Shown: positions 13,317 through 20,089 of the stretch, piece after piece
Numbering within the stretch: position 1 is the first letter of the stretch
Layout: every line of letters begins with the position of its first letter
NCBI GenBank assembly: GCA_964501945.1
Contig: CAZCTY010000014.1
Location: forward strand, 1 to 25,862
Length of the DNA: 25,862 nucleotides
Source of the DNA: 21-14-0-10-32-9 sp964501945
GTDB lineage: Archaea; Nanobdellota; Nanobdellia; Woesearchaeales; 21-14-0-10-32-9
Reading direction: 5' to 3'
Program-made: the position numbers and the translations under genes
Notes under the pieces: model-generated
The model's database searches: none
What the model saw: only the letters and a program-made list of their open reading frames with translations
Told to the model about the DNA's origin: nothing

Positions 13317-13844
13317 ATGGCAAAATTAATGAGAGCGGTTGCATGGAGGAGATTAGAACGTCCTTATACTAGGAAATCTAAGTATAGAAAAAAAGCATTT
13401 GTTAGAGCAGTGCCTAATAATAAAATAGTTAAATACGTAATGGGGAACCAAAAAAAGGACTATTCATACGTTTTATCTCTAACATCAAAATCAGATATTC
13501 AATTAAGACATAACGCATTAGAATCGGCTAGGAAAACAGCTAATAAGTTATTAGAAACTAAAGCGCCTGTTAATTATAAGCTTAGAATAAAAGTTTATCC
13601 GCACCACATTTTAAGGAATAATCCTTTAGCTGCTGGTGCAGGCGCGGACCGTATGAGTACGGGGATGTCTCATTCTTTCGGTAAAGCGGTTGGTATAGCT
13701 GCGCAGGTGAGAAAAGGTCAAGCGGTTTTTGAAGTTGAGGTAAATAAAGATAAATTAAACATTGCAAAGACTGCACTTGATAGGGCTAGGAAGAAATTGC
13801 CTTGTGATTTTTCTATTAATATTGAAGAAAAGAAAGCAGCATAA
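13317..13844 (+). CDS. rpl10e: 50S ribosomal protein L10e (uL16)
   Basis: The archaeal/eukaryotic counterpart of bacterial L16, located near the A site of the large subunit; 175 residues, as usual for the family. It starts MAKLMRAVAWRRLERPYTR, matching the typical family N-terminus. It continues with FVRAVPNNKIVKYVMGN, the conserved basic core KLRIKVYPHHILRNNPLAAGAGADRMSTGMSHSFGKAVGIAAQV, and a C-terminal KTALDRARKKLPCDFSI. The loop with AGADRMSTGM corresponds to the segment that inserts toward the peptidyl-transferase centre. It is transcribed alone. Unlike other plus-strand genes nearby, it uses many A-ending codons (GCA, AGA, TTA, ATA), which may reflect high expression or a past inversion. 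Confidence 0.97.
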   Translation: MAKLMRAVAWRRLERPYTRKSKYRKKAFVRAVPNNKIVKYVMGNQKKDYSYVLSLTSKSDIQLRHNALESARKTANKLLETKAPVNYKLRIKVYPHHILRNNPLAAGAGADRMSTGMSHSFGKAVGIAAQVRKGQAVFEVEVNKDKLNIAKTALDRARKKLPCDFSINIEEKKAA

Positions 13845-13907
13845 TTTTGCTTTTTTTATATTTTTTAATAAAACTTTTTTTTTAATCATTATCTAATTGT
13901 TACAAAC

Positions 13908-13920
13908 AAATAAATATATT
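13908..13920 (+). promoter_or_regulatory. TATA box of the mscS gene
   Basis: The stretch aaataaatatatt precedes the ATG at 13939 by about 25 bp, which fits a leaderless transcript. Confidence 0.5.
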
Positions 13921-13938
13921 TAGGGTTGGGTTTAGTTT

Positions 13939-14982
13939 ATGGAAGATATGGTGATTGGGGTAATTAATGACAATCTGAACTTTGTTTGGTCTTTAATAAT
14001 TATTTTCTCGACTCTAATCTTGATTTTTTTAGTTCACCAGCTAAGAAACAATGTTTATAAGGTAATGAAGAAAAAGTCAAAGGGATTTAAAAGAATTCTG
14101 GCCTTAGAGCATCCTTTGCTTTTAATCATTGTAATTTTAGGTCTTCAAGCACTGCTAAGCACATATATTAAAGATTATCCTACGATTCACTCAACGCTAA
14201 CTAATATTTTAATAACTCTTGCAATTATCGTCTCAACTTATATTTTAGGGGTTATTAGTGCGGTTTCTTTAGAAAATTGGAGTAGGAACTTGAAAAAAAC
14301 AAGGAATGATGAAACTCATGAGGGTATTGTTCCTTTAATGAAAAGCGTTGTAAATATTCTTTTAGGTTTGCTCGCGCTTATATTCGTGCTTCAAGCGTGG
14401 AATATCTCTGTTGGCGCATTATTAACAAGTCTTGGTATTGCAGGTGTTATTATTGGGTTTGCTTTTAGGGATTCTTTAACTAATGTCTTTGGCGGCATAT
14501 CTCTTATTCTTGATGATACTTTTAGAAAAGGAGATTTAATTGAATTAGAGGATGGTGAGATTGGTTTTGTTTTAGAAACTTCGCTTAGGAGTACTAAGTT
14601 GAAAAATTTTGATTCTGAGGAAATATATGTTCCTAACGCTTTGCTTGCAAATAAAATTGTTAAAAATTATGCTCAGCCAACAAATTCTATTAGGTTAAAA
14701 ATTAGGATGCCTGTTGCAATTGGGACGGATATAAAAAAAGCTGAAGAAGTGATCTTGAAAATGCTTGATAGGCGCGATGACATCTTAGATTATCCTGTTC
14801 CTAAAGTTTACTTCCTCGAGGTTAAAGATCATTATATTAGCTTGGCTGTTTGTTTTTTCATTAGTGATTTTCATGATTTATTTGTTAAAAAAAGTGATGT
14901 GTCTAAAGAGCTTTATGTTACTTTGCAAAAACACAAAATTAAAATACCTGTTCCTATCAGGGAATTATACAATAAAAAATAA
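13939..14982 (+). CDS. mscS: MscS-family small-conductance mechanosensitive channel
   Basis: A 347-residue integral membrane protein. Transmembrane segments are visible at about 15-35 (FVWSLIIIFSTLILIFLVHQ), 55-75 (HPLLLIIVILGLQALLS), 92-112 and 133-153 (VVNILLGLLALIFVLQAW). The pore helix/TM3 stretch ALLTSLGIAGVIIGFAFRDSLTNVFGGISLIL is the diagnostic MscS motif. It leads into the cytoplasmic beta domain (FRKGDLIELEDGEIGFVLETSLRSTKLKNFD, then EEIYVPNALLANKIVKNYA). The C-terminal alpha/beta vestibule domain follows and the protein ends shortly after. It opens under membrane tension and releases solutes during hypo-osmotic shock. It stands alone, with a leaderless promoter. A T tract follows the stop at 14983-14990. 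Confidence 0.95.
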   Translation: MEDMVIGVINDNLNFVWSLIIIFSTLILIFLVHQLRNNVYKVMKKKSKGFKRILALEHPLLLIIVILGLQALLSTYIKDYPTIHSTLTNILITLAIIVSTYILGVISAVSLENWSRNLKKTRNDETHEGIVPLMKSVVNILLGLLALIFVLQAWNISVGALLTSLGIAGVIIGFAFRDSLTNVFGGISLILDDTFRKGDLIELEDGEIGFVLETSLRSTKLKNFDSEEIYVPNALLANKIVKNYAQPTNSIRLKIRMPVAIGTDIKKAEEVILKMLDRRDDILDYPVPKVYFLEVKDHYISLAVCFFISDFHDLFVKKSDVSKELYVTLQKHKIKIPVPIRELYNKK

Positions 14983-14991
14983 TTTTTTTTA
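14982..14991 (+). terminator. oligo-T terminator after mscS
   Basis: A run of eight T begins two bases after the stop codon and is followed by aaac. This is a typical archaeal termination signal. Confidence 0.45.
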
Positions 14992-15025
14992 AACATTAAA
15001 TTATTTAAATGATGCTTTATTAATA

Positions 15026-15036
15026 CATTATATATG
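15026..15036 (+). promoter_or_regulatory. TATA box of the lipoprotein-DHS operon
   Basis: The element cattatatatg is centred 24 bp before the ATG at 15055. An in-frame TTG at 15049 would lie at or before the transcription start, so the ATG is preferred. Confidence 0.55.
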
Positions 15037-15054
15037 GGGGTTTTTTAGTTGAAA

Positions 15055-15264
15055 ATGAAACTTAAAATTTTATTATTGGTAATTTTAGTCTTGGCTTTAT
15101 TTGTTTCTGGTTGTATGAGGCCTGTTGACATGAAGTGTAATTATGATGGCGTGTGTGATGAATGGGAAACTGATGATTGTCCTGATTGCATAGACGTTCT
15201 TGGTAGAGGGGTTCAAGAACTCCCATCTAAGAGCGCGGTAGATGAGGCGGATTATTCTGAGTGA
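15055..15264 (+). CDS. small cysteine-rich lipoprotein
   Basis: A 69-residue protein with a signal peptide (KLKILLLVILVLALFVSGC) and a lipobox FVSGC, with the lipidated cysteine at position 20. The mature part contains the compact motif CNYDGVCDEWETDDCPDC, a C-x-DG-x-CD-xxE-xxxCPDC pattern often seen in archaeal exported proteins; it may bind a metal or form disulfides. The tail is acidic. The GTG of the downstream deoxyhypusine synthase overlaps the TGA stop of this gene (GTGA), so the two are co-transcribed, although no functional connection between a surface lipoprotein and hypusination is obvious. A canonical Lgt is encoded 4 kb away, which would supply the lipidation. Confidence 0.75.
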   Translation: MKLKILLLVILVLALFVSGCMRPVDMKCNYDGVCDEWETDDCPDCIDVLGRGVQELPSKSAVDEADYSE

Positions 15265-16232
15265 AAATGCAGCGTTCGTATAAAGACCAGGCGCACATGG
15301 TCAAAAACAATGAGTTAGAAAATCATCCTGTAATAAAGGGTTATGATTTTTCTAAAGATTTCGATTTTAATGAATTCATTGATAGTTTTAGCACTACTGG
15401 CTTTCAGGCTACTGAATTTTTTAAGGCGGTCACTATTTTAAGGGAAGTTGTTGAAAAAAATGTGCCTTTATACTTATCGTTTACAGGGAATGCTATCTCA
15501 TCTGGTCTTCGTGATATTATTTCTTTTTTAGTTAAAGAAAAAAAAGTTCATGCTCTAATAACAACTGCAAGTGGTATTGAGGAGGATATAATTAAGCATT
15601 TAAGTTCATTCAAGCTTGGTGATTTTGATGTTCAGGGTCGTTCTTTATTTGAGCATGGTGTTGGTAGGATTGGTAATATCTTTGTTCCAAATAATAGGTA
15701 TTTATTATTGGAGAGATTTTTTAACAAATTATTAGAAGAATTATATTCTGAAAATAAAATTGTTACGCCTTCTTATTTGATTAAAAAAATTGGTGAGCGT
15801 CTAGGTGAGGGTTCTTATTTGTTTTGGGCTTCTAAAAATAATATTTCTGTGTTTTGTCCTGGTATAATGGATGGCGCTCTTGGGGATTTGGTTTATTTTT
15901 TTAAAAAGAGGCGTAAGGATTTTGTTATTGATGTGTCAAGTGATCATGTTTCTTTGGTTGATGATGTTCTTCAGCAAGATGTTACGAGTGCTTTAATTCT
16001 TGGTGGGGGTATTTCAAAGCATTATAATTTGAATGCTCAAATTTTTCGTGAAGGTTTTGATTATGCGATTTATTTAACTACTGCGTATGAATTTGATGGT
16101 TCTGATTCTGGTGGTAATCAAGAAGAAGCTAAAACGTGGGCTAAAATAAAACTTAATGCGCCTACTGCGAAGGTTAGGGCTGATTTTACTCTAACATTTC
16201 CTCTATTGGTTGCAGCATCTTTTAAGAAATAA
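15261..16232 (+). CDS. dys: deoxyhypusine synthase
   Basis: Transfers the aminobutyl group of spermidine, with NAD, to a lysine of aIF5A in the first step of hypusine formation. The 323-residue protein fits the family: SFTGNAISSGLRDIISFL, HALITTASGIEEDIIKHL, FCPGIMDGALGDLVYFF, LILGGGISKHYNLNAQI and TTAYEFDGSDSGGNQEEAKT. The catalytic lysine aligned with human Lys329 is present in TWAKIKLN (about residue 295), followed by ADFTLTFPLLVAASF. The GTG start overlaps the TGA of the lipoprotein gene; an ATG two codons later is an alternative. The aIF5A gene is not in the window. It ends one base before the convergent HIT-like gene, so the 3' ends of the two transcripts must overlap. Confidence 0.95.
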   Translation: MKMQRSYKDQAHMVKNNELENHPVIKGYDFSKDFDFNEFIDSFSTTGFQATEFFKAVTILREVVEKNVPLYLSFTGNAISSGLRDIISFLVKEKKVHALITTASGIEEDIIKHLSSFKLGDFDVQGRSLFEHGVGRIGNIFVPNNRYLLLERFFNKLLEELYSENKIVTPSYLIKKIGERLGEGSYLFWASKNNISVFCPGIMDGALGDLVYFFKKRRKDFVIDVSSDHVSLVDDVLQQDVTSALILGGGISKHYNLNAQIFREGFDYAIYLTTAYEFDGSDSGGNQEEAKTWAKIKLNAPTAKVRADFTLTFPLLVAASFKK

Positions 16233-16233
16233 T

Positions 16234-16737
16234 TTAAGGGTTTCTCCTCAAAGATTTTAGTAAATAATTTTCTTCTTTGTTATCGATTTGTTCTGGTTCT
16301 TCTTTTTTCTCTATTTCTTCTTGTTTTTTTTGGTCTATTATTTTTTGTTCTTCTCTCTCATCTAAAGCTTTAAATGATTTTACTACATCTTCCAAATCTT
16401 GAGGGTTTGCTTGTGCGGGTGTCCATTCAAGTTTTATTTTATCGTCTGTGTATCTTGGCATGAGTCTTATAAACAAGGTTTCTTCTCTATGTCCTGCGAC
16501 TTCTCCGTTTTGTATTAAAAGATTTGTGCCGTGGCAACCTAGTAATTCAAATAAGCTTGAGCTCATTTTATTTGTTACATGAAACATTTTCTCAATTAGC
16601 GCGGGTGGTATTTCTTCTAGTGTTTTAAAAGTGAGTATGGGTGCTATTATTATCTCTCCTTCAACTATTGCATTTGTCGGAAAGAAAACTACTAATTCCT
16701 CATCTCGTATTATTACTTGTTCTAGTTCTAATTTCAT
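16234..16737 (-). CDS. divergent HIT-like protein without HIT histidines
   Basis: A 167-residue protein. Residues about 1-100 follow the HIT fold: EGEIIIAPILTFKTLEEIP, MFHVTNKMSSSLFELLG and CHGTNLLIQNGEVAGH, then a segment ending in MPR where HIT proteins have HxHxH followed by PR. Aligned with the upstream gene, the three histidines become Thr87, Phe89 and Arg91, so nucleotide hydrolysis or transfer by the usual mechanism is not possible. After residue 110 comes a charged, Glu/Lys/Gln-rich tail (KKQEEIEKKEEPEQ) ending in LLKSLRRNP. It follows the other HIT gene with a 5-bp gap and is clearly co-transcribed. The two may form a heterodimer, since HIT proteins are dimers; this is inference. Confidence 0.7.
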   Translation of the reverse strand: MKLELEQVIIRDEELVVFFPTNAIVEGEIIIAPILTFKTLEEIPPALIEKMFHVTNKMSSSLFELLGCHGTNLLIQNGEVAGHREETLFIRLMPRYTDDKIKLEWTPAQANPQDLEDVVKSFKALDEREEQKIIDQKKQEEIEKKEEPEQIDNKEENYLLKSLRRNP

Positions 16738-16742
16738 TTTTT

Positions 16743-17381
16743 TTAATCAAACATTTTTTTTATCTTATCAAATAAAGCGTCTTTTTCTTTAGGTGTTTCT
16801 TCTTTTATTTTCTCGCTATCATCATTTATTTCTTTTTTTTCATCTTGTATTTCTTCTTCTTTTTGCTCTTTTGGTTCAATAACTTTTTCTTCAGCAGGAT
16901 CTGGCAATCCTAAATTTTTTATGAATTTCACTCTCAAATCATTTATTATGTTAATATCTACTTCTTTCTTTTCAGGATCTAAACTAAGTTTATCATCTTC
17001 TCTTCGAGGGAAAATATGCATCATGAAATGTGGCGCGTTTTGTCCTGCAGCAGCACCATTCGCAACAAAAATACTAGTTCCTTTAGCATTCATTGATTCC
17101 TTGAGCTTTGTAGAAATAATTTGTGTTACTATTCCTAACTTCCCATTCAGCTCTGTTCCAAGTTGTGGCATTATTTGAACATGTTTTTTTGGTAATACTA
17201 GCACGTGTCCTTTCGTCCCTGGATTTACATCAAGAACTCCTAGAAAATCATCGTCTTCATAAACTTTCTTCGAGGGTATCTCTCCTTTAATTATTTTGCA
17301 GAAAATACAATTTTTTATTTGGTATTCCATCCTTTCCTCAGGACTCATTTTCTGCCATTCTTCTTCTGTTATCTGACTCAT
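16743..17381 (-). CDS. HIT-domain protein with an altered catalytic triad
   Basis: A 212-residue protein. The HIT domain (about 20-140) begins with the zinc-type CIFCKIIKGEIPSKKVYEDD (Cys25, Cys28) and LDVNPGTKGHVLVLPKKHV. It continues with GTSIFVANGAAAGQ and PHFMMHIFPR. The family signature HxHxH is H118-F-M120-M-H122: the central, nucleophilic histidine is methionine. The protein may bind nucleotides or dinucleotides without hydrolysing them. From about 160 the tail is highly charged (KEQKEEEIQDEKKEIND) and ends with ALFDKIKKMFD. A TATA box at 17413-17401 gives a leaderless mRNA from ATG 17381. It is first in an operon with the second HIT-like gene and divergent from the site-2 protease gene. 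Confidence 0.85.
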   Translation of the reverse strand: MSQITEEEWQKMSPEERMEYQIKNCIFCKIIKGEIPSKKVYEDDDFLGVLDVNPGTKGHVLVLPKKHVQIMPQLGTELNGKLGIVTQIISTKLKESMNAKGTSIFVANGAAAGQNAPHFMMHIFPRREDDKLSLDPEKKEVDINIINDLRVKFIKNLGLPDPAEEKVIEPKEQKEEEIQDEKKEINDDSEKIKEETPKEKDALFDKIKKMFD

Positions 17382-17400
17382 AAATTTTAATTTATTTTTG

Positions 17401-17413
17401 TTTGTATAAAAAC
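17401..17413 (-). promoter_or_regulatory. TATA box of the HIT operon
   Basis: The minus strand reads agtttttatacaaac. It is centred 26 bp from the ATG at 17381. The divergent protease promoter lies about 25 bp further on. Confidence 0.5.
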
Positions 17414-17435
17414 TTTTTCCTTCCTTTTTTTTAAA

Positions 17436-17450
17436 AACATTTATATAAAA
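17436..17450 (+). promoter_or_regulatory. TATA box of the site-2 protease gene
   Basis: The sequence aacatttatataaaa is one of the best BRE/TATA elements in the window. It is centred 22 bp from ATG 17467 and 25 bp from the in-frame ATG 17470. Confidence 0.65.
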
Positions 17451-17469
17451 TTAATTTTCTCCTATTATG

Positions 17470-18858
17470 ATGAATTTTACTTGGCTTCAAGAAAACGCGT
17501 TAGTAATTGCTTTTTATTTAGCGGTTGCTTTAATAATTTATTTTAATAGGAAAAAGTTTGAATTTCAAGGTATTGCTGCTTTATTTAAAACTAAGTTTGG
17601 TATTAAGCAAATGAAAAAGTTTGCTACGCCCCTATCTAAAAAAAAGGATTCTTTTGGTGGTTTGCTTTTTAAAATTTCTTTAGTGGTTTTAGTTGTATCT
17701 CTTGTTTTTTTCATATTCAACTCTTTTGTTGGTGTTTTTAATGTTGGGTTTAACTTATTATTTTTAATAATAGTTATGTTATCTTTCCTCTCTTTATGTG
17801 TGTCTATTATTTTCTTTAGGCAAATAAAGCTTGCTGGAATTCTTGGTATTTATGTTGGTGTTCTTGGAATGATTTTCATGTTGGGTCTTGTTGGTGTTGG
17901 TATTTATCAATTATTTTTTGTGCCTGATGCTGATCCTTTATTTGCGCCTGTTTTCCCAGGTATTAGTATTCCTGGTGTTCCTTTTAAATTACCTTTATTT
18001 GAGGGACTTATTGCTTTATTAGTTGTTGTTGTTATCCATGAATTTAGTCATGGGGTTGTATCTAAAGCATATAAAATTTCAATTAAAAGTTCTGGGTTCG
18101 TAATGCTTGGTCCTTTGCCGGGGGCGTTTGTTGAGCCTGATGAGAAAAAGTTGGCGAAGGCGAGTGCTAAAAAACAATTATCTATTTACGCTGCGGGTCC
18201 TTTTTCTAATATTTTGCTTGCGGGCTTTGTTTATATTTTGATGTTTTTTTTAATGATTGTATCTTCTGCGATGTACGCTCCTCAAGGTGTCTTAGTTGAA
18301 GGTTTTATTCCTGATTCTGATTTAGATGAGCGTGGTTTAAATCAACTGCAAGAAGGTGAGGTAATTAAAAAAGTAAATAATGAAGATGTGTTGACTACAT
18401 CTGATTTAATTAATTTAACATCTAATCTTGGTCCGGGGGAGGATGTTTTATTCACAACTAATAAAGGGGATCGTGTTATATCTCTTGGTGCGCATCCTGA
18501 TAATGAGTCGGTTCCATTTATTGGTATTTATTTAGATAATAATGTTGTTGGTCAAAACGCTGTCTCTCAAAATCAGGTTTTTACAACTTTTTATTTTTGG
18601 CTTGTTGGCAACCCTTTCTCTATTGATCTTAACAAAAACTTAGGCTTGATTGCTTTAATTTTTGTTTTAAGTTTTGGTATTGGTATTGTTAATCTTTTGC
18701 CTGCAGGTCCTTTAGATGGGGGCCGTATGTTTTTTATTTATTTTAAAAAACGTATTGGTGAGAAAAAGACTTTGAGGATACTATCAAATATTTCGTGGGC
18801 TTTATTATTTATTATTTTGGTGCTTATATTTTCACCTATAATCGGTGCTATTTTTTAA
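17470..18858 (+). CDS. site-2 protease (M50) intramembrane metalloprotease
   Basis: A 462-residue polytopic membrane protease. The zinc motif HEFSH lies at about 190-194 in VVVVIHEFSHGVVSKAYKI. The second metal ligand is in NLLPAGPLDGGRMFF (about 408-420). Between them is a PDZ-like domain (about 275-355, GVLVEGFIPDSDLDERGL, EGEVIKKVNNEDV). At least four further hydrophobic helices lie in the N-terminal part. S2P enzymes cut transmembrane substrates such as anti-sigma factors or signal peptides in other organisms; here the substrate is unknown. Two adjacent ATGs (17467, 17470) are possible starts; 17470 fits the usual distance from the TATA box. It is followed by thioredoxin and Lgt, an envelope-related grouping. 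Confidence 0.93.
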   Translation: MNFTWLQENALVIAFYLAVALIIYFNRKKFEFQGIAALFKTKFGIKQMKKFATPLSKKKDSFGGLLFKISLVVLVVSLVFFIFNSFVGVFNVGFNLLFLIIVMLSFLSLCVSIIFFRQIKLAGILGIYVGVLGMIFMLGLVGVGIYQLFFVPDADPLFAPVFPGISIPGVPFKLPLFEGLIALLVVVVIHEFSHGVVSKAYKISIKSSGFVMLGPLPGAFVEPDEKKLAKASAKKQLSIYAAGPFSNILLAGFVYILMFFLMIVSSAMYAPQGVLVEGFIPDSDLDERGLNQLQEGEVIKKVNNEDVLTTSDLINLTSNLGPGEDVLFTTNKGDRVISLGAHPDNESVPFIGIYLDNNVVGQNAVSQNQVFTTFYFWLVGNPFSIDLNKNLGLIALIFVLSFGIGIVNLLPAGPLDGGRMFFIYFKKRIGEKKTLRILSNISWALLFIILVLIFSPIIGAIF

Positions 18859-18867
18859 GAGGGGGAA

Positions 18868-18880
18868 AAGTTTTATAAAC
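18868..18880 (+). promoter_or_regulatory. TATA box of thioredoxin-lgt
   Basis: The stretch aagttttataaac predicts a start near 18902. That is downstream of the in-frame ATG at 18886, so the true thioredoxin start must be later. Confidence 0.55.
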
Positions 18881-18924
18881 TTTTTATGAACACTTTTTTT
18901 TACAAAACAAGGGGGATGTTTTTA

Positions 18925-19233
18925 ATGAAAGATTTGAATAGTGGAGAATTGAAAGGATTTATTGGAAAAGGTAACGTTGTTGTTGATTTCTGGGCGCCTT
19001 GGTGTGGTCCTTGTAAAATGCTTGGTCCTGTTTTTGATGAGGTTAGTCAGGAATTGGAAGGTATTAATTTTGCTAAGGCAAATATTGATGAGGTTGGTGA
19101 GGATGCAATAGAGCTTGGCATTAGGGGCGTTCCTACTATTTTGCTGTTTAAAGATGGTGAGGAAGTGCATAGGATATCTGGCTTTTTGCCTAAAGAAGAG
19201 CTCTCATCTCAAATTAAAGATGCGTTTAAGTGA
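18925..19233 (+). CDS. trxA: thioredoxin
   Basis: A 102-residue thioredoxin, exactly the standard length. The redox-active WCGPC is at 26-30 (VVVDFWAPWCGPCKM). The buried-aspartate strand, NIDEVGEDAIELGIRGVPT with the cis-proline, and ILLFKDGEEVHRISGF complete the fold. It reduces protein disulfides in the cytoplasm; its electron donor (thioredoxin reductase) is not in the window. The start ATG 18925 has ggggg at 18911-18915, 9 nt upstream. An upstream in-frame ATG (18886) would add 13 residues but lies between the TATA box and the transcription start. The lgt gene follows 14 bp later and is probably in the same operon. Confidence 0.95.
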   Translation: MKDLNSGELKGFIGKGNVVVDFWAPWCGPCKMLGPVFDEVSQELEGINFAKANIDEVGEDAIELGIRGVPTILLFKDGEEVHRISGFLPKEELSSQIKDAFK

Positions 19234-19247
19234 GGCTTATTTAGAAA

Positions 19248-20027
19248 GTGTTTTTTCACAACATTAATCCGGTCGCGTTTAGTATTGGTTCAATTGATAT
19301 TCGTTATTATGGGTTAGTGTATTTTATTGGTTTTTTATTTGCTTATTTTTATTTGCGTTATCAAATAAAAAAAGGGAGGATTAAGCATTTTAGTTTGGAT
19401 GGTCTTGATTCTTTTATGATTTATTTCATGCTTGGTAGTATTCTTGGTGCGAGGGTTCTTGATTTTGTTTTTTTTAATCCAAGTGTTCTTTTATCTGATC
19501 CTCTTCAAATATTTAGGGTTTGGCAAGGGGGTATGTCTATTCATGGAGGTATAATCGGCGCAGTCATTGGTGGTTTATTATTTGTTCGCAATAAAAAAAT
19601 TAAATTCTATGACTTGGCAGATCATGTCGTTGTTCCTTTAATGTTTTTTTTAGGTCTTGGCAGGATTGCTAACTTTATTAACGCTGAGCTTTGGGGCACG
19701 CATTTTTCTGGTTCTTTTTGTGTTGATTATTCTCAAAATGAATATATTGCAAATCCTCCTGAGGGGTGTAGGCATCCTTATCAGTTATATGAGTCTGCTA
19801 AGAATTTCTTTGTTGGTATTTTTTTATTAATTTACAAGTCTTATTATAAAATTAAAGCTGGTTTGCTTTTTTGGTATGGTATTTTTCTTTATAACTTTTT
19901 AAGATTCTTTGTTGATTTTTACAGGGACGATCCAACTTTTTATGGGTTATCTACGGGTCAGTATCTTTGCATCGTTTTTTCATTAGTTGCGTTATATTTT
20001 ATTATTAGGTTAAAATACTTTGATTAA
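19248..20027 (+). CDS. lgt: prolipoprotein diacylglyceryl transferase
   Basis: An integral membrane enzyme that transfers a diacylglyceryl group from phosphatidylglycerol to the lipobox cysteine of prolipoproteins; 259 residues with about seven hydrophobic helices. Signatures of bacterial Lgt are intact: IRYYGLVYFIGF near the N-terminus (the conserved Tyr), GGMSIHGGIIGAVIGGL with the HGG motif, GRIANFINAELWG (Arg, Asn, Glu), and the C-terminal RFFVDFYRDDP, where the usual Glu of RFxVE is Asp. GTG 19248 is the likely start; GAGG lies 12 nt upstream. Canonical Lgt is unusual in archaea, whose lipids are ether-linked, so the lipid donor is an open question. A lipobox protein (15055-15264) is encoded nearby. 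Confidence 0.9.
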   Translation: MFFHNINPVAFSIGSIDIRYYGLVYFIGFLFAYFYLRYQIKKGRIKHFSLDGLDSFMIYFMLGSILGARVLDFVFFNPSVLLSDPLQIFRVWQGGMSIHGGIIGAVIGGLLFVRNKKIKFYDLADHVVVPLMFFLGLGRIANFINAELWGTHFSGSFCVDYSQNEYIANPPEGCRHPYQLYESAKNFFVGIFLLIYKSYYKIKAGLLFWYGIFLYNFLRFFVDFYRDDPTFYGLSTGQYLCIVFSLVALYFIIRLKYFD

Positions 20028-20052
20028 GTTCTTTTTTACTATTATTTAAGGA

Positions 20053-20066
20053 AAATATTTATATAC
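20053..20066 (+). promoter_or_regulatory. TATA box of the large surface-protein gene
   Basis: The sequence aaatatttatatac is centred about 30 bp before the ATG at 20090. There is no Shine-Dalgarno, so a leaderless or very short-leader mRNA is expected. Confidence 0.6.
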
Positions 20067-20089
20067 TTCTTCTCTGATTATGTTTTGTT

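Noticed and set aside
18886..18924. Thirteen-residue N-terminal extension of thioredoxin
   Set aside because: The ATG at 18886 falls between the TATA box and the expected transcription start, and the family starts at the later Met.
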